Origin: Gemmataceae bacterium
GTDB taxonomy: Bacteria; Planctomycetota; Planctomycetia; Gemmatales; Gemmataceae
Assembly: GCA_020847555.1 (NCBI GenBank)
Contig: JADLBT010000018.1
Location: 1 to 7,460, forward strand
Length of the DNA: 7,460 nt
Direction of reading: 5' to 3'
The notes below the pieces were generated by a model that was not told the DNA's origin, ran no database searches, and saw only the letters and a program-made list of their open reading frames with translations. A program made the position numbers and the translations under genes. Each line of letters opens with the position of its first letter. The first letter of the stretch is position 1. Of the stretch, positions 1 to 4,890 are shown in pieces.

Positions 1-141
1 GGCCGGATGAAACCCATCGCCTCTCGCCGCGTAGTAATTGCACCCCCAGGCCCGGCGATGCCCTCGGTCGCCGGGGCGATCCGTGGCCAGCTTGATGGGC
101 GACAGGCAGGCCAGGGCGCCCCGGTTTTCATTTCCGGACGG

Positions 142-348
142 TTAGTCCGGCGGAAACCCCTTGGCTCGGAGAAAATCCTCCAGCGCCACGAGCAGTACCG
201 CCGTATCCGTCGGCTGCGGCCGCTGTGAGGCCAGGTAGGCGTCGAGCGCTGCCGCCATCGCGGGCGGCAGCCGTGCGGCCACGCGACGCACGGCCGGATT
301 GCTGCTGGGCGGTCGGCCAGGGCCGCGCTTCTCCACTTTCCTCGCCAT
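142..348 (-). CDS. Small ribbon-helix-helix DNA-binding protein with basic GRP-type N-terminus
   Basis: A 68-residue protein. Its first 15 or so residues are basic and contain GPGRPP, resembling an AT-hook core that contacts the minor groove. Residues from about 25 onward (VRRVAARLPPAMAAALDAYL) read as a short strand followed by two helices, the pattern of MetJ/CopG/Arc-type dimeric repressors, though no family could be confirmed. The ATG at 348 is chosen because GGAGGT lies 7 bases upstream; the in-frame TTG at 363 lies upstream of that ribosome binding site and is unlikely to be used. The gene is divergent from the plus-strand operon starting at 511, with about 160 bp between the two starts, so a role as local regulator of that promoter is a reasonable inference. 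The stop codon lies in the loop of a 6-bp hairpin (134-150). Confidence 0.72.
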   Translation of the reverse strand: MARKVEKRGPGRPPSSNPAVRRVAARLPPAMAAALDAYLASQRPQPTDTAVLLVALEDFLRAKGFPPD

Positions 349-386
349 TTCGACACCTCCCAAAAGTCTAATTCTGTCGCCATCTT

Positions 387-407
387 ATGCCGAGTCGTCC
401 TCGGCAT
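387..407. repeat. Hairpin in the divergent intergenic region
   Basis: Perfect 8-bp inverted repeat, ATGCCGAG and CTCGGCAT, with a 5-base loop. It lies between the RHH gene start (348) and the plus-strand promoter (442-471), so it falls in the probable leader of the minus-strand gene. It could be an operator or an RNA leader hairpin. No U-run follows it on either strand. Confidence 0.5.
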
Positions 408-441
408 CCATAATTATTTTCACAATTCTTGTTGGACAACA

Positions 442-471
442 TTGACAATAACGCCAAGTTTGCCGTATATT
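442..471 (+). promoter_or_regulatory. Strong sigma-70-type promoter for the left operon
   Basis: TTGACA at 442-447 and TATATT at 466-471 are separated by 18 bp. Predicted transcription would start near 478, giving a leader of roughly 33 bases before the ATG at 511. The -35 is followed by AT and the -10 preceded by CCG, exactly as in the promoter at 7249-7278. It is the only strong plus-strand promoter seen before the integrase region, so it may drive the genes from 511 to 3200. Confidence 0.72.
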
Positions 472-510
472 ACAGGTGTCGAGATTGGACGTGCACAGGA
501 GGACCGAGCG

Positions 511-1092
511 ATGACGATGATCGAGAAAATCGGACAGCGGCTGTATTTGGTGGGCCTCCCCTTCGCGGCGAAGGATCGGGCCAAGGCGATCGGCGCGCAC
601 TGGGACGGCGACCGCCGCCAGTGGTGGGTCGGCGCGGCGAAGACGGCCGCGGCCGAAGCCCTGGCCGCGGAACTCAACGCCGCCCCGGTGTCCGCGACCG
701 AGTCCGGGCCGGAGACGGTCGGTGAGGGCTCCCGGGTATATGCCCGGGTCGAGTACAAGGGCCGCAAGTATTACGTCGTCGCGGAGTCGCCCGAGAAGGG
801 CCGCTGCCGGCTGACGACGCTCCAGGGCACGCCGGCCTTCTGGGCGGACATGGTGGCCTGCACCCTCATCCGCACCTACGAGGGTCGGCCGGAGCGCGGC
901 GCCTTCGGTCGGCCCACGGGCCGCACCGCGTACACCACGCTCGGTTCGCTCCGCGCGTTCGTCGGGCGCGAGACGCGGGCGCGAGACGCGGGCGCGACGG
1001 TCTGTGCCGAGTGCGGCCTGTCCGGCGAGCTGGTGGCCGACCTGGAGGACGGCCTCCTCAAGCACCGGCGGTGCTGCGACATCGAGCCCTGA
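511..1092 (+). CDS. DUF5710-like protein with C-terminal CxxC/CC zinc-ribbon-like tail
   Basis: A 193-residue protein. Residues 10-40 (LYLVGLPFAAKDRAKAIGAH, then WDGDRRQWWV) match the DUF5710 pattern of a short strand, a K-D-x-A-K-A-x-G-A helix and a WD...K/R-x-W-W strand; this small domain is common in phage and plasmid proteins and has no established activity. A middle region (about 75-150) is unrecognised. The tail carries C165, C168, C188 and C189, which could form a zinc site. The ATG at 511 has AGGAGG 9 bases upstream; in-frame starts back to 442 would begin inside the promoter. It is the first gene after the promoter at 442-471. A 13-bp unit is repeated 2.7 times at 964-998, just before the cysteine tail. 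Function is unknown; nucleic-acid binding is only a guess. Confidence 0.8.
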   Translation: MTMIEKIGQRLYLVGLPFAAKDRAKAIGAHWDGDRRQWWVGAAKTAAAEALAAELNAAPVSATESGPETVGEGSRVYARVEYKGRKYYVVAESPEKGRCRLTTLQGTPAFWADMVACTLIRTYEGRPERGAFGRPTGRTAYTTLGSLRAFVGRETRARDAGATVCAECGLSGELVADLEDGLLKHRRCCDIEP

Positions 1093-1164
1093 CCGGCTCG
1101 CACTCCCCCGCAGCGTCACGCCGGACTCGCGGTCGGCACGGGGGCTATGGGATCGACATGGACC

Positions 1165-1186
1165 TGCCGGGGATGCGTCCCCGGCA
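1165..1186 (+). repeat. Stable hairpin just upstream of the ribosome binding site of the 1203 gene
   Basis: Inverted repeat TGCCGGGGA and TCCCCGGCA (9 bp) around a TGCG loop, which fits the UNCG tetraloop class. It ends 4 bases before the AGGAG at 1191-1195. No U-run follows, so it is more likely an mRNA stability or translation-control structure, or a processing site, than an intrinsic terminator. Confidence 0.6.
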
Positions 1187-1202
1187 AAACAGGAGACCGA
1201 GA

Positions 1203-1892
1203 ATGATCACCCTTCGCGCGTCGGCGGCCTACGGCTACGGGCGCAAGCAGTACATCGCCCGCGTGACCGGGCGAGACCCCAAATGGGGTCTCAAGCTGGA
1301 GTTCTGCGGTCGCATCGACGGCGACCGCAAGCGGCAGGAGTCGTCATCGTGGGAGGGCGACGAGCCCGGCATCTACGTCACGCGCGACGTGGACCGCAAG
1401 GGCCGGGCGGATGACACCTACCGCATCATCCTGCCGTGTCCGACCAATCCCGACCGGGCTGTGTGCAGCACCCCGGTCGATAAAGAAGACATCATGAAAA
1501 TCGCCAGGCGGCTGGACGCAGGCGAGCGGCTGGAGCGGATCGTTGAGCTGGTCGGCCGCCCCTCGTCGCGGGATCCGTCGCGCACGGTCTACGACGTCGA
1601 GGTGGTCACGGCCCGCCAGGCTGAGGCCCGCGAGGTTGCCCGCACCATCGACACGGCTACCGAGGAGTGCTGGCGCGTCCTCCAGGCCCTGCCGGAGAAG
1701 GAGGCCAGGAAGGTGCTGGCAACCCTGCGCCAGCGCGTCACGCCACCCAAGCCAGCTACCTCGCTCGGCATGCCGGAGGATACGCCCGCGGGCATTGTCG
1801 CGGACGCCAACCAGGACGCGGGCGTTGACCCGGCAGCGCTGGCCCTGACGCCGCACCCCGTCGCCACACCTGAGGCCGATCCGTCTCACTGA
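1203..1892 (+). CDS. Hypothetical protein of the left operon, family not recognised
   Basis: A 229-residue soluble protein with no signal peptide or membrane segment. The first 85 residues are basic and rich in aromatic residues and strands (ASAAYGYGRKQYIARVTGRD, GIYVTRDVD, DDTYRIILPC). Residues 90-180 are helical and charged (IMKIARRLDAGERLERIVEL; EKEARKVLATLRQRV). The last 50 residues are low-complexity, rich in Pro and Ala and probably disordered. The ATG at 1203 follows AGGAG with a 7-base gap; a longer in-frame extension to 1011 overlaps the preceding gene and is rejected. It follows the 511 gene by 110 bp, which include a stable hairpin. I do not recognise its family. The layout suggests a phage or plasmid accessory protein, but no activity can be assigned. 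Confidence 0.78.
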   Translation: MITLRASAAYGYGRKQYIARVTGRDPKWGLKLEFCGRIDGDRKRQESSSWEGDEPGIYVTRDVDRKGRADDTYRIILPCPTNPDRAVCSTPVDKEDIMKIARRLDAGERLERIVELVGRPSSRDPSRTVYDVEVVTARQAEAREVARTIDTATEECWRVLQALPEKEARKVLATLRQRVTPPKPATSLGMPEDTPAGIVADANQDAGVDPAALALTPHPVATPEADPSH

Positions 1893-1900
1893 CTTTCTCG

Positions 1901-1929
1901 CACCGGGGCGGCACTGTGCCGCCCCGGTG
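1901..1929. repeat. Strong GC-rich hairpin between the 1203 and 1973 genes
   Basis: Perfect inverted repeat of 14 bp (CACCGGGGCGGCAC at 1901-1914, GTGCCGCCCCGGTG at 1916-1929) with one central base. A realistic RNA form has an 11-bp stem and a 7-base loop. It begins 8 bases after the upstream stop codon and lacks a U-tract, so it may be a 3' mRNA-stabilising hairpin or a weak or partial terminator within the operon. Confidence 0.65.
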
Positions 1930-1972
1930 TCACCAATCCCCACCCTCGAACGTATCTCTACTGGAGGACTCC

Positions 1973-2485
1973 ATGCACCGCACCCAGCGACACGCCGACA
2001 CCCACACGGACTACGACCGCGAGCCGGACTGCCGCGACCCGCGGCGCGACGCGCTCGCCCCTTGGATCGATCCCGACGACGTCCGTCGTCAGTACCCGGA
2101 CGCCGGTCAGGGTGGGGTCGGCGCGCCTTACTGCGTCGGCCAGGCGCTCCGCCTGGCCCTGGGACTGTCCGACCGTGCCGGTCACGGTCACCCGCCGGCG
2201 ATGTACATCTCTATGGCGCTCTTCTCGCTCGGCGTGGACGAGGAGGACGCCGCGGCGTCCGCGGACGACATCGTCCGCGCCAACGACGCCGGACTGATCG
2301 ACCGCGCCTGGGAACACCTGGCCGCGGCCATGCGGCGCTCGGACGCCGCCGCCCGGGCCGAGATCGCTGAGGTGATCGCCTGGCGCGCCCTGCTGGAGCC
2401 AGCGCCCGGGCCGTGGCTGGTGCTGCCCTCGGGCACCGTCCTGCCCGAGGATGTCCCCGAGGAGGTCCACGCCGATGTCCGCTGA
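1973..2485 (+). CDS. Hypothetical protein of the left operon, family not recognised
   Basis: A 170-residue acidic protein without membrane segments. The N-terminal 45 residues are rich in His, Asp and Arg. The central part (about 50-145) is mainly helical, including DEEDAAASADDIVRANDAGL, then helices around RAWEHLAAAM and AEIAEVIAWRALL. The C-terminus has PWLVLPSGTVLPEDVPEEV. The ATG at 1973 has GGAGGA 6 bases upstream; starts at 1916 and 1927 lie in the hairpin region and lack ribosome binding sites. Its 3' end overlaps the start of the next gene (2475) by 11 bp, and the ribosome binding site of that gene lies inside this one, so the two are probably translationally coupled. I do not recognise a family and assign no function. 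Confidence 0.78.
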   Translation: MHRTQRHADTHTDYDREPDCRDPRRDALAPWIDPDDVRRQYPDAGQGGVGAPYCVGQALRLALGLSDRAGHGHPPAMYISMALFSLGVDEEDAAASADDIVRANDAGLIDRAWEHLAAAMRRSDAAARAEIAEVIAWRALLEPAPGPWLVLPSGTVLPEDVPEEVHADVR

Positions 2486-2834
2486 CTCGCTGTCGGACCT
2501 GCTCGCCCGACTGCGGCTGCTGCAGCACATCATTGGGCCGGCCGCGGAGCCGGACGACGTGCTGCTGCGATTCGCCTTGAGCTTCCGACCCACGGCCACG
2601 GGCTGCTGGCTGTGGGTCGAGCAGGTTGACTGCTGGGGATACGGCCGACTGTACGTCGGCCGGGGCGGGGTGGGCAAGATGCAGGCCCACCGCTACGCCT
2701 ACGCCCTAGCGCACGGACCCGCGGGGTCCGGGGCCCACGTCCACCATTCATGCGACGAGAAGCGGTGCGTCTGCCCGATGCACCTGGTCGCCCGCACGCC
2801 CGGAGCGCATCGCCGGGCGCACCGTATCTACTGA
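2475..2834 (+). CDS. Small HNH-endonuclease-like protein with altered motif
   Basis: A 119-residue protein with the layout of small phage HNH (HNH_3-like) nucleases: GCWLW at 43-47, WGYGRLYVG at 54-62, then AHRYAYALAHGP at 71-82 and the ββα-metal part VHHSCDEKRCVCPMHL at 89-104. In the usual version this part reads D-H...C-x-N-P-x-H-L. Here the Asp before the first His is His90, His91 keeps the first His position, the Asn is Cys100, and His103 keeps the last. With C93, C98, C100 and H103 the site could bind zinc instead of, or besides, a catalytic metal. The ATG at 2475 follows GGAGGT with an 8-base gap and overlaps the upstream gene. It could be an active nicking or homing-type nuclease or a catalytically changed DNA-binding derivative. 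Confidence 0.8.
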   Translation: MSADSLSDLLARLRLLQHIIGPAAEPDDVLLRFALSFRPTATGCWLWVEQVDCWGYGRLYVGRGGVGKMQAHRYAYALAHGPAGSGAHVHHSCDEKRCVCPMHLVARTPGAHRRAHRIY

Positions 2835-2849
2835 GAGTTTTCGTGTCAC

Positions 2850-2868
2850 CGTTCGGCGCTGCCGAACG
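2850..2868 (+). repeat. Hairpin directly upstream of the DUF1874 gene
   Basis: Perfect 8-bp inverted repeat CGTTCGGC and GCCGAACG with a 3-base spacer, placed 16 bases after the HNH stop codon and 6 bases before the GGAGGT at 2875-2880. It has no U-run. Its position suggests an operator or an mRNA structure controlling translation of the DUF1874 gene. Confidence 0.55.
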
Positions 2869-2885
2869 TATATAGGAGGTCTCAA

Positions 2886-3200
2886 ATGAGACTGCTCAAC
2901 GCCTTCAGCCCGAACATGCTGTCCTCCTTCCCCGCAAGCGTGTCGTTTCGTCAGCTCGGCCTGGTCGAGGCCCGCAGGATTGGCGCGGCCGGCGTCCAGT
3001 CATGCGTCGGCCACGCCGAGACCGCGGCGGTATTCGCCGCCGAACTTGGCGTCGCTGTCCCCTACGAGAGGGTGACCGTCACCCTCTTGCCCGGCGAGGT
3101 CTGCCTGCTGGGCCAGTACCGCGGACCGCGACTGCCCGAGGGGGCCACATCGTTGCCGGATGGCGCTTCGATTCAGTGGCTGCTGGTCGAGGTCCGCTGA
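2886..3200 (+). CDS. DUF1874 (STIV B116-like) protein, candidate AcrIII-1-type viral ring nuclease
   Basis: A 104-residue protein matching DUF1874 along its whole length: LLNAFSPNML at 3-12 (family: YLxNAFSxxML), SCVGHAETAAVF at 39-50 (family: SxxGHxxTAxxL), LGVAVPYERVTVTL at 54-67, GEVCLLGQY at 70-78, RLPEG at 82-86 and WLLVEV at 98-103. Within this family the viral AcrIII-1 proteins degrade cyclic tetra-adenylate (cA4), the second messenger of type III CRISPR defence, as dimers; their catalytic residue is the His of the GH motif (His47 in SIRV1 gp29), here His43. The ATG at 2886 is preceded by GGAGGT with a 5-base gap. It is the last gene of the left cluster and lies against the attachment region. 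Family membership is clear; cA4 cleavage is inferred, as some DUF1874 members are uncharacterised. Confidence 0.88.
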   Translation: MRLLNAFSPNMLSSFPASVSFRQLGLVEARRIGAAGVQSCVGHAETAAVFAAELGVAVPYERVTVTLLPGEVCLLGQYRGPRLPEGATSLPDGASIQWLLVEVR

Positions 3201-3233
3201 AATCCCGCGCCCGTCGCCCCGTAGTGACTGGCA

Positions 3234-3292
3234 CACCCCAACCGCGACCCCGGTCAGCAACCCCCGCTGGCCGGGGTCGTGCTGTTGGGGTG
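3234..3292 (+). terminator. Large hairpin after the DUF1874 gene, possible terminator
   Basis: A long stem: CACCCCAA (3234-3241) pairs with TTGGGGTG (3285-3292); after a small internal loop, 14 bases at 3245-3258 pair with 3266-3279 with one G-U wobble; the terminal loop is 7 bases. It lies 33 bases after the last stop codon of the left operon. The sequence after it is GC-rich with no U-tract, so intrinsic termination is uncertain; it may instead stabilise the 3' end of the mRNA or extrude as a cruciform near the attachment site. Confidence 0.5.
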
Positions 3293-3303
3293 CAGGCGTC
3301 TGC

Positions 3304-3323
3304 ACTACCACTTACTACCACTT
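3304..3323 (+). repeat. Tandem direct repeat ACTACCACTT x2, candidate integrase arm site
   Basis: Two perfect, head-to-tail copies of the 10-mer (3304-3313 and 3314-3323), about 110 bp left of the tRNA-derived core. Another perfect copy (3561-3570) and an inverted 9-of-10 copy lie right of the core. Direct 10-bp spacing puts both copies on the same face of the helix, as is usual for arm sites bound by the integrase N-terminal domain. Confidence 0.65.
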
Positions 3324-3368
3324 CACCCTGCTCCGCGGCACTCCGGCAGGCAGTATTGACGTCGACCG

Positions 3369-3405
3369 GCAAAAGCGATTAACCTCCGCGCAGGATTGCT
3401 TTTGC
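3369..3405. repeat. Imperfect inverted repeat left of the att core
   Basis: GCAAAAGCGAT (3369-3379) and ATTGCTTTTGC (3395-3405) pair over 11 positions with one G-U wobble around a 15-base loop. It lies between the left arm repeats and the tRNA-derived core, where accessory bending or excision factors bind in known attP sites; that role is inference. A weak promoter-like pair (TTGACG at 3356, TAACCT at 3380, 18 bp apart) overlaps it. Confidence 0.4.
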
Positions 3406-3434
3406 GTCGCAGGGAAGCGCGACGGCCGATCAGT

Positions 3435-3476
3435 CTACGGAGCCGTAGGTTGGGGGTTCGAATCCCTCCAGGCGTA
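3435..3476 (+). other. 3' half of a tRNA, probably Arg(ACG): candidate attachment core
   Basis: Reads as tRNA positions 32-73: anticodon loop CTACGGA (anticodon ACG), 3' anticodon strand GCCGT, variable loop AGGTT, T stem GGGGG, T loop TTCGAAT, 3' T strand CCCTC, acceptor strand CAGGCGT and discriminator A. No encoded CCA follows. The five bases directly before the loop (TCAGT) do not pair with GCCGT, and no D arm or matching acceptor strand (A/GCGCCTG) occurs upstream, so this is not a working tRNA gene. Integrating elements often carry exactly the anticodon-loop-to-3'-end segment of their target tRNA so that integration restores the gene. No second copy is in the window. Confidence 0.75.
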
Positions 3477-3541
3477 CTGACTGAAGACCTTGGCCGAACA
3501 CATCTTGTGACCTGCTTCTCTCAGCAGCAGCGCGGCCCGGC

Positions 3542-3577
3542 GACCGCAAAAGTGGTAGCAACTACCACTTTTCGGTC
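3542..3577. repeat. Long inverted repeat built from the arm 10-mer, upstream of the integrase
   Basis: AAAAGTGGTAG (3548-3558) and CTACCACTTTT (3562-3572) form a perfect 11-bp inverted repeat around CAA. Beyond one unpaired C (3547), GACCG (3542-3546) pairs with CGGTC (3573-3577), giving 16 bp in all. It contains the arm 10-mer in both orientations and ends right at the AGGAGG (3578-3583) of the integrase gene. It can therefore serve as right-arm integrase sites, as an operator for self-repression of int, and as an mRNA hairpin limiting its translation. Confidence 0.68.
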
Positions 3578-3592
3578 AGGAGGACCGCCACC

Positions 3593-4780
3593 ATGTCCCG
3601 CGGGAACAAGCTCCCGTCCTACCGCCTGCACAAACCATCCGGCCAGGCCGTCGTTCGCCTCGACGGCAAGGACCACTACCTGGGCGCCTACGGCACGCCC
3701 GAGTCCAGACGCCGTTACGAGCAAATCCTTGCCGAGTGGCTGGCGGCCCGCACCGGGGCCGCGCCACCGCCTCCACCCGACGGGTCCGGCTATCCCGCAC
3801 TGACCGTCTCCGATGTGCTTGCCCGCTACTGGCAGTTCGCTGAGACTCACTACGTCAAGCGAGGTGAGCCGACCCGGCAGCTCGGTCGCGTCCGGCTGGC
3901 GCTGGGTCCGGTCCGCGATCGCTTTGGCAATTTGCCCGCAGCCGCCTTCGGCCCAAAAGCCCTCAAGGAGGTCCTGGCCGAGTACGCGAAGGCGGGCTGG
4001 ACGCGCGGCTTTTGCAATGCCTGCCTGGGCTGCGTCAAGCGGTCGTTCAAATGGGCCGTCTCGGAGGAGATGGTGCCGCCGTCGGTCTGGCACGGCCTGG
4101 CCGCGGTGAGCGGCCTGCGCCGTGGCGCCGCGGGCGTGGTCGAGTCGGGCAAGGTGCGGCCCGTGGCCTGGGAAACGGTGGAGGCGACCCTGCCCGAACT
4201 GCTCCCGGCCGTGGCTGACATGGTCCGGCTGCAGCATCTGGCCGGCATGCGACCCTGCGAGGTCTGCGGGTTGCGGGTGCGCGACATCCGCACCGACGGC
4301 CGCGTGCCCGACGGCCCGCACTTCTCCGGCGTCTGGGTCTACGTCGTGCCCGACGAGGCCAACAAGACGGCCCACCACGGACACCCGCGGCTGGTCTTCT
4401 TCGGTCCCAAGGCCCAGGAGATCCTGCGCCCCTACCTCGATGCTCTCTCCCCTGACGACCATGTCTTCAGCCCGCGCCGCGCCGTGGTCGAGTGGCTGAC
4501 CCGGAGCGGCCGGCAGGTGCGGCTGCGCACCTGCCGGCCACCCCGCGATCACTACGGCACCGACACCTACGACCGGGCCATCGCCTCCGCCGCGAAGCGG
4601 GCGGGAGTGCCTCGCTGGTCGCCCAACCGGCTGCGGCACTCCCGCGCCACCGAGTTGCGGCAGCGTTATGGCCTGGACGCTGCCGGGGCGACACTGGGGC
4701 ATCACTCCCTGACCGTGACCATGATTTACGCGGAGGAGGACCTTGCCAAGGCAGCCCAGGCCATGCTCGAGGCGGGTTGA
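3593..4780 (+). CDS. int: Tyrosine recombinase/integrase
   Basis: A 395-residue phage-type integrase that would catalyse site-specific recombination between the attachment site beside it and a chromosomal tRNA gene. An N-terminal arm-binding-like part (1-50) is followed by a proline-rich linker (57-63), a core-binding SAM-like domain (about 70-165) and a catalytic domain (about 185-390). The active-site set is visible: Arg220 in GMRPCEVCGL, Lys258 in ANKT, Arg348 in NRLRHSRAT, His370 in LGHHS and nucleophile Tyr379 in VTMIYAE. The first residue of the HxxR box is Asn345 instead of His. The ATG at 3593 has AGGAGG 9 bases upstream, right after the 3542-3577 inverted repeat. Length is normal for the family and the gene appears intact. 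Confidence 0.93.
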   Translation: MSRGNKLPSYRLHKPSGQAVVRLDGKDHYLGAYGTPESRRRYEQILAEWLAARTGAAPPPPPDGSGYPALTVSDVLARYWQFAETHYVKRGEPTRQLGRVRLALGPVRDRFGNLPAAAFGPKALKEVLAEYAKAGWTRGFCNACLGCVKRSFKWAVSEEMVPPSVWHGLAAVSGLRRGAAGVVESGKVRPVAWETVEATLPELLPAVADMVRLQHLAGMRPCEVCGLRVRDIRTDGRVPDGPHFSGVWVYVVPDEANKTAHHGHPRLVFFGPKAQEILRPYLDALSPDDHVFSPRRAVVEWLTRSGRQVRLRTCRPPRDHYGTDTYDRAIASAAKRAGVPRWSPNRLRHSRATELRQRYGLDAAGATLGHHSLTVTMIYAEEDLAKAAQAMLEAG

Positions 4781-4797
4781 CGGCAACTGCCGAGCTT

Positions 4798-4824
4798 GAA
4801 TGCGCAGCGTCATCCTGCGCATTC
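4798..4824. repeat. Inverted repeat downstream of the integrase
   Basis: GAATGCGCAG (4798-4807) and CTGCGCATTC (4815-4824) form a perfect 10-bp stem with a 7-base loop, 17 bases after the integrase stop. A weak promoter-like pair (TTGAAT at 4796, CATTCT at 4820, 18 bp apart) lies within the arms, so this may be an operator for the next gene as well as a 3' hairpin. Confidence 0.5.
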
Positions 4825-4841
4825 TGGGGCGTCCTTCGCTG

Positions 4842-4874
4842 ACGGCGGGAGCATCCCAGCGCTCCCGCCGTTTT
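4842..4874 (+). terminator. Intrinsic terminator of the integrase gene
   Basis: ACGGCGGGAGC (4842-4852) pairs perfectly with GCTCCCGCCGT (4861-4871) around an 8-base loop, followed directly by TTTT. This is the best intrinsic terminator in the window. It ends 16 bases before the next start codon, so that gene is either read through or has its own start signal. Confidence 0.75.
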
Positions 4875-4890
4875 CATTCCGAGTCTACCC

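Larger units (their letters stand above)
3201..3592. other. Gene-free attachment (attP-like) region
   Basis: No convincing gene lies in these 392 bases; the open frames have no ribosome binding site and no protein-like composition. The stretch holds, in order, a large hairpin (3234-3292), two tandem copies of ACTACCACTT (3304-3323), an imperfect inverted repeat (3369-3405), the 3' half of a tRNA (3435-3476), and a long inverted repeat built from the same 10-mer (3542-3577) that abuts the integrase ribosome binding site. A short core flanked by arm repeats next to int is the established layout of phage attP sites bound by tyrosine integrases. Confidence 0.7.

Noticed and set aside
1..131. Partial minus-strand gene entering from ATG at 131 to the left edge
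   Set aside because: The frame stays open for 43 codons but has no ribosome binding site and no recognisable motif. Another minus frame over 1-141 is also open but has no start codon. Too short to decide; I see nothing firm in 1-141 beyond the small hairpin at 134-150.
385..1119. Minus-strand open frame opposite the DUF5710-like gene
   Set aside because: Composition rich in Arg, Gly and Ala without motifs, and it overlaps the strong plus-strand promoter and a gene with a good ribosome binding site.
3403..3476. A complete tRNA gene ending at 3476
   Set aside because: The T arm, variable loop, anticodon loop and acceptor 3' strand are convincing, but there is no D arm, no matching 5' acceptor strand, and the 5' anticodon strand does not pair. 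Treated as an attachment fragment.
3160..3480. Open frames across 3200-3590 as small genes
   Set aside because: They lack ribosome binding sites and run through the tRNA fragment, repeats and hairpins of the attachment region.
3521..4822. Long open frame on the minus strand opposite the integrase
   Set aside because: It is antisense to a clear tyrosine recombinase, has no recognisable domain and arises from the high GC content.
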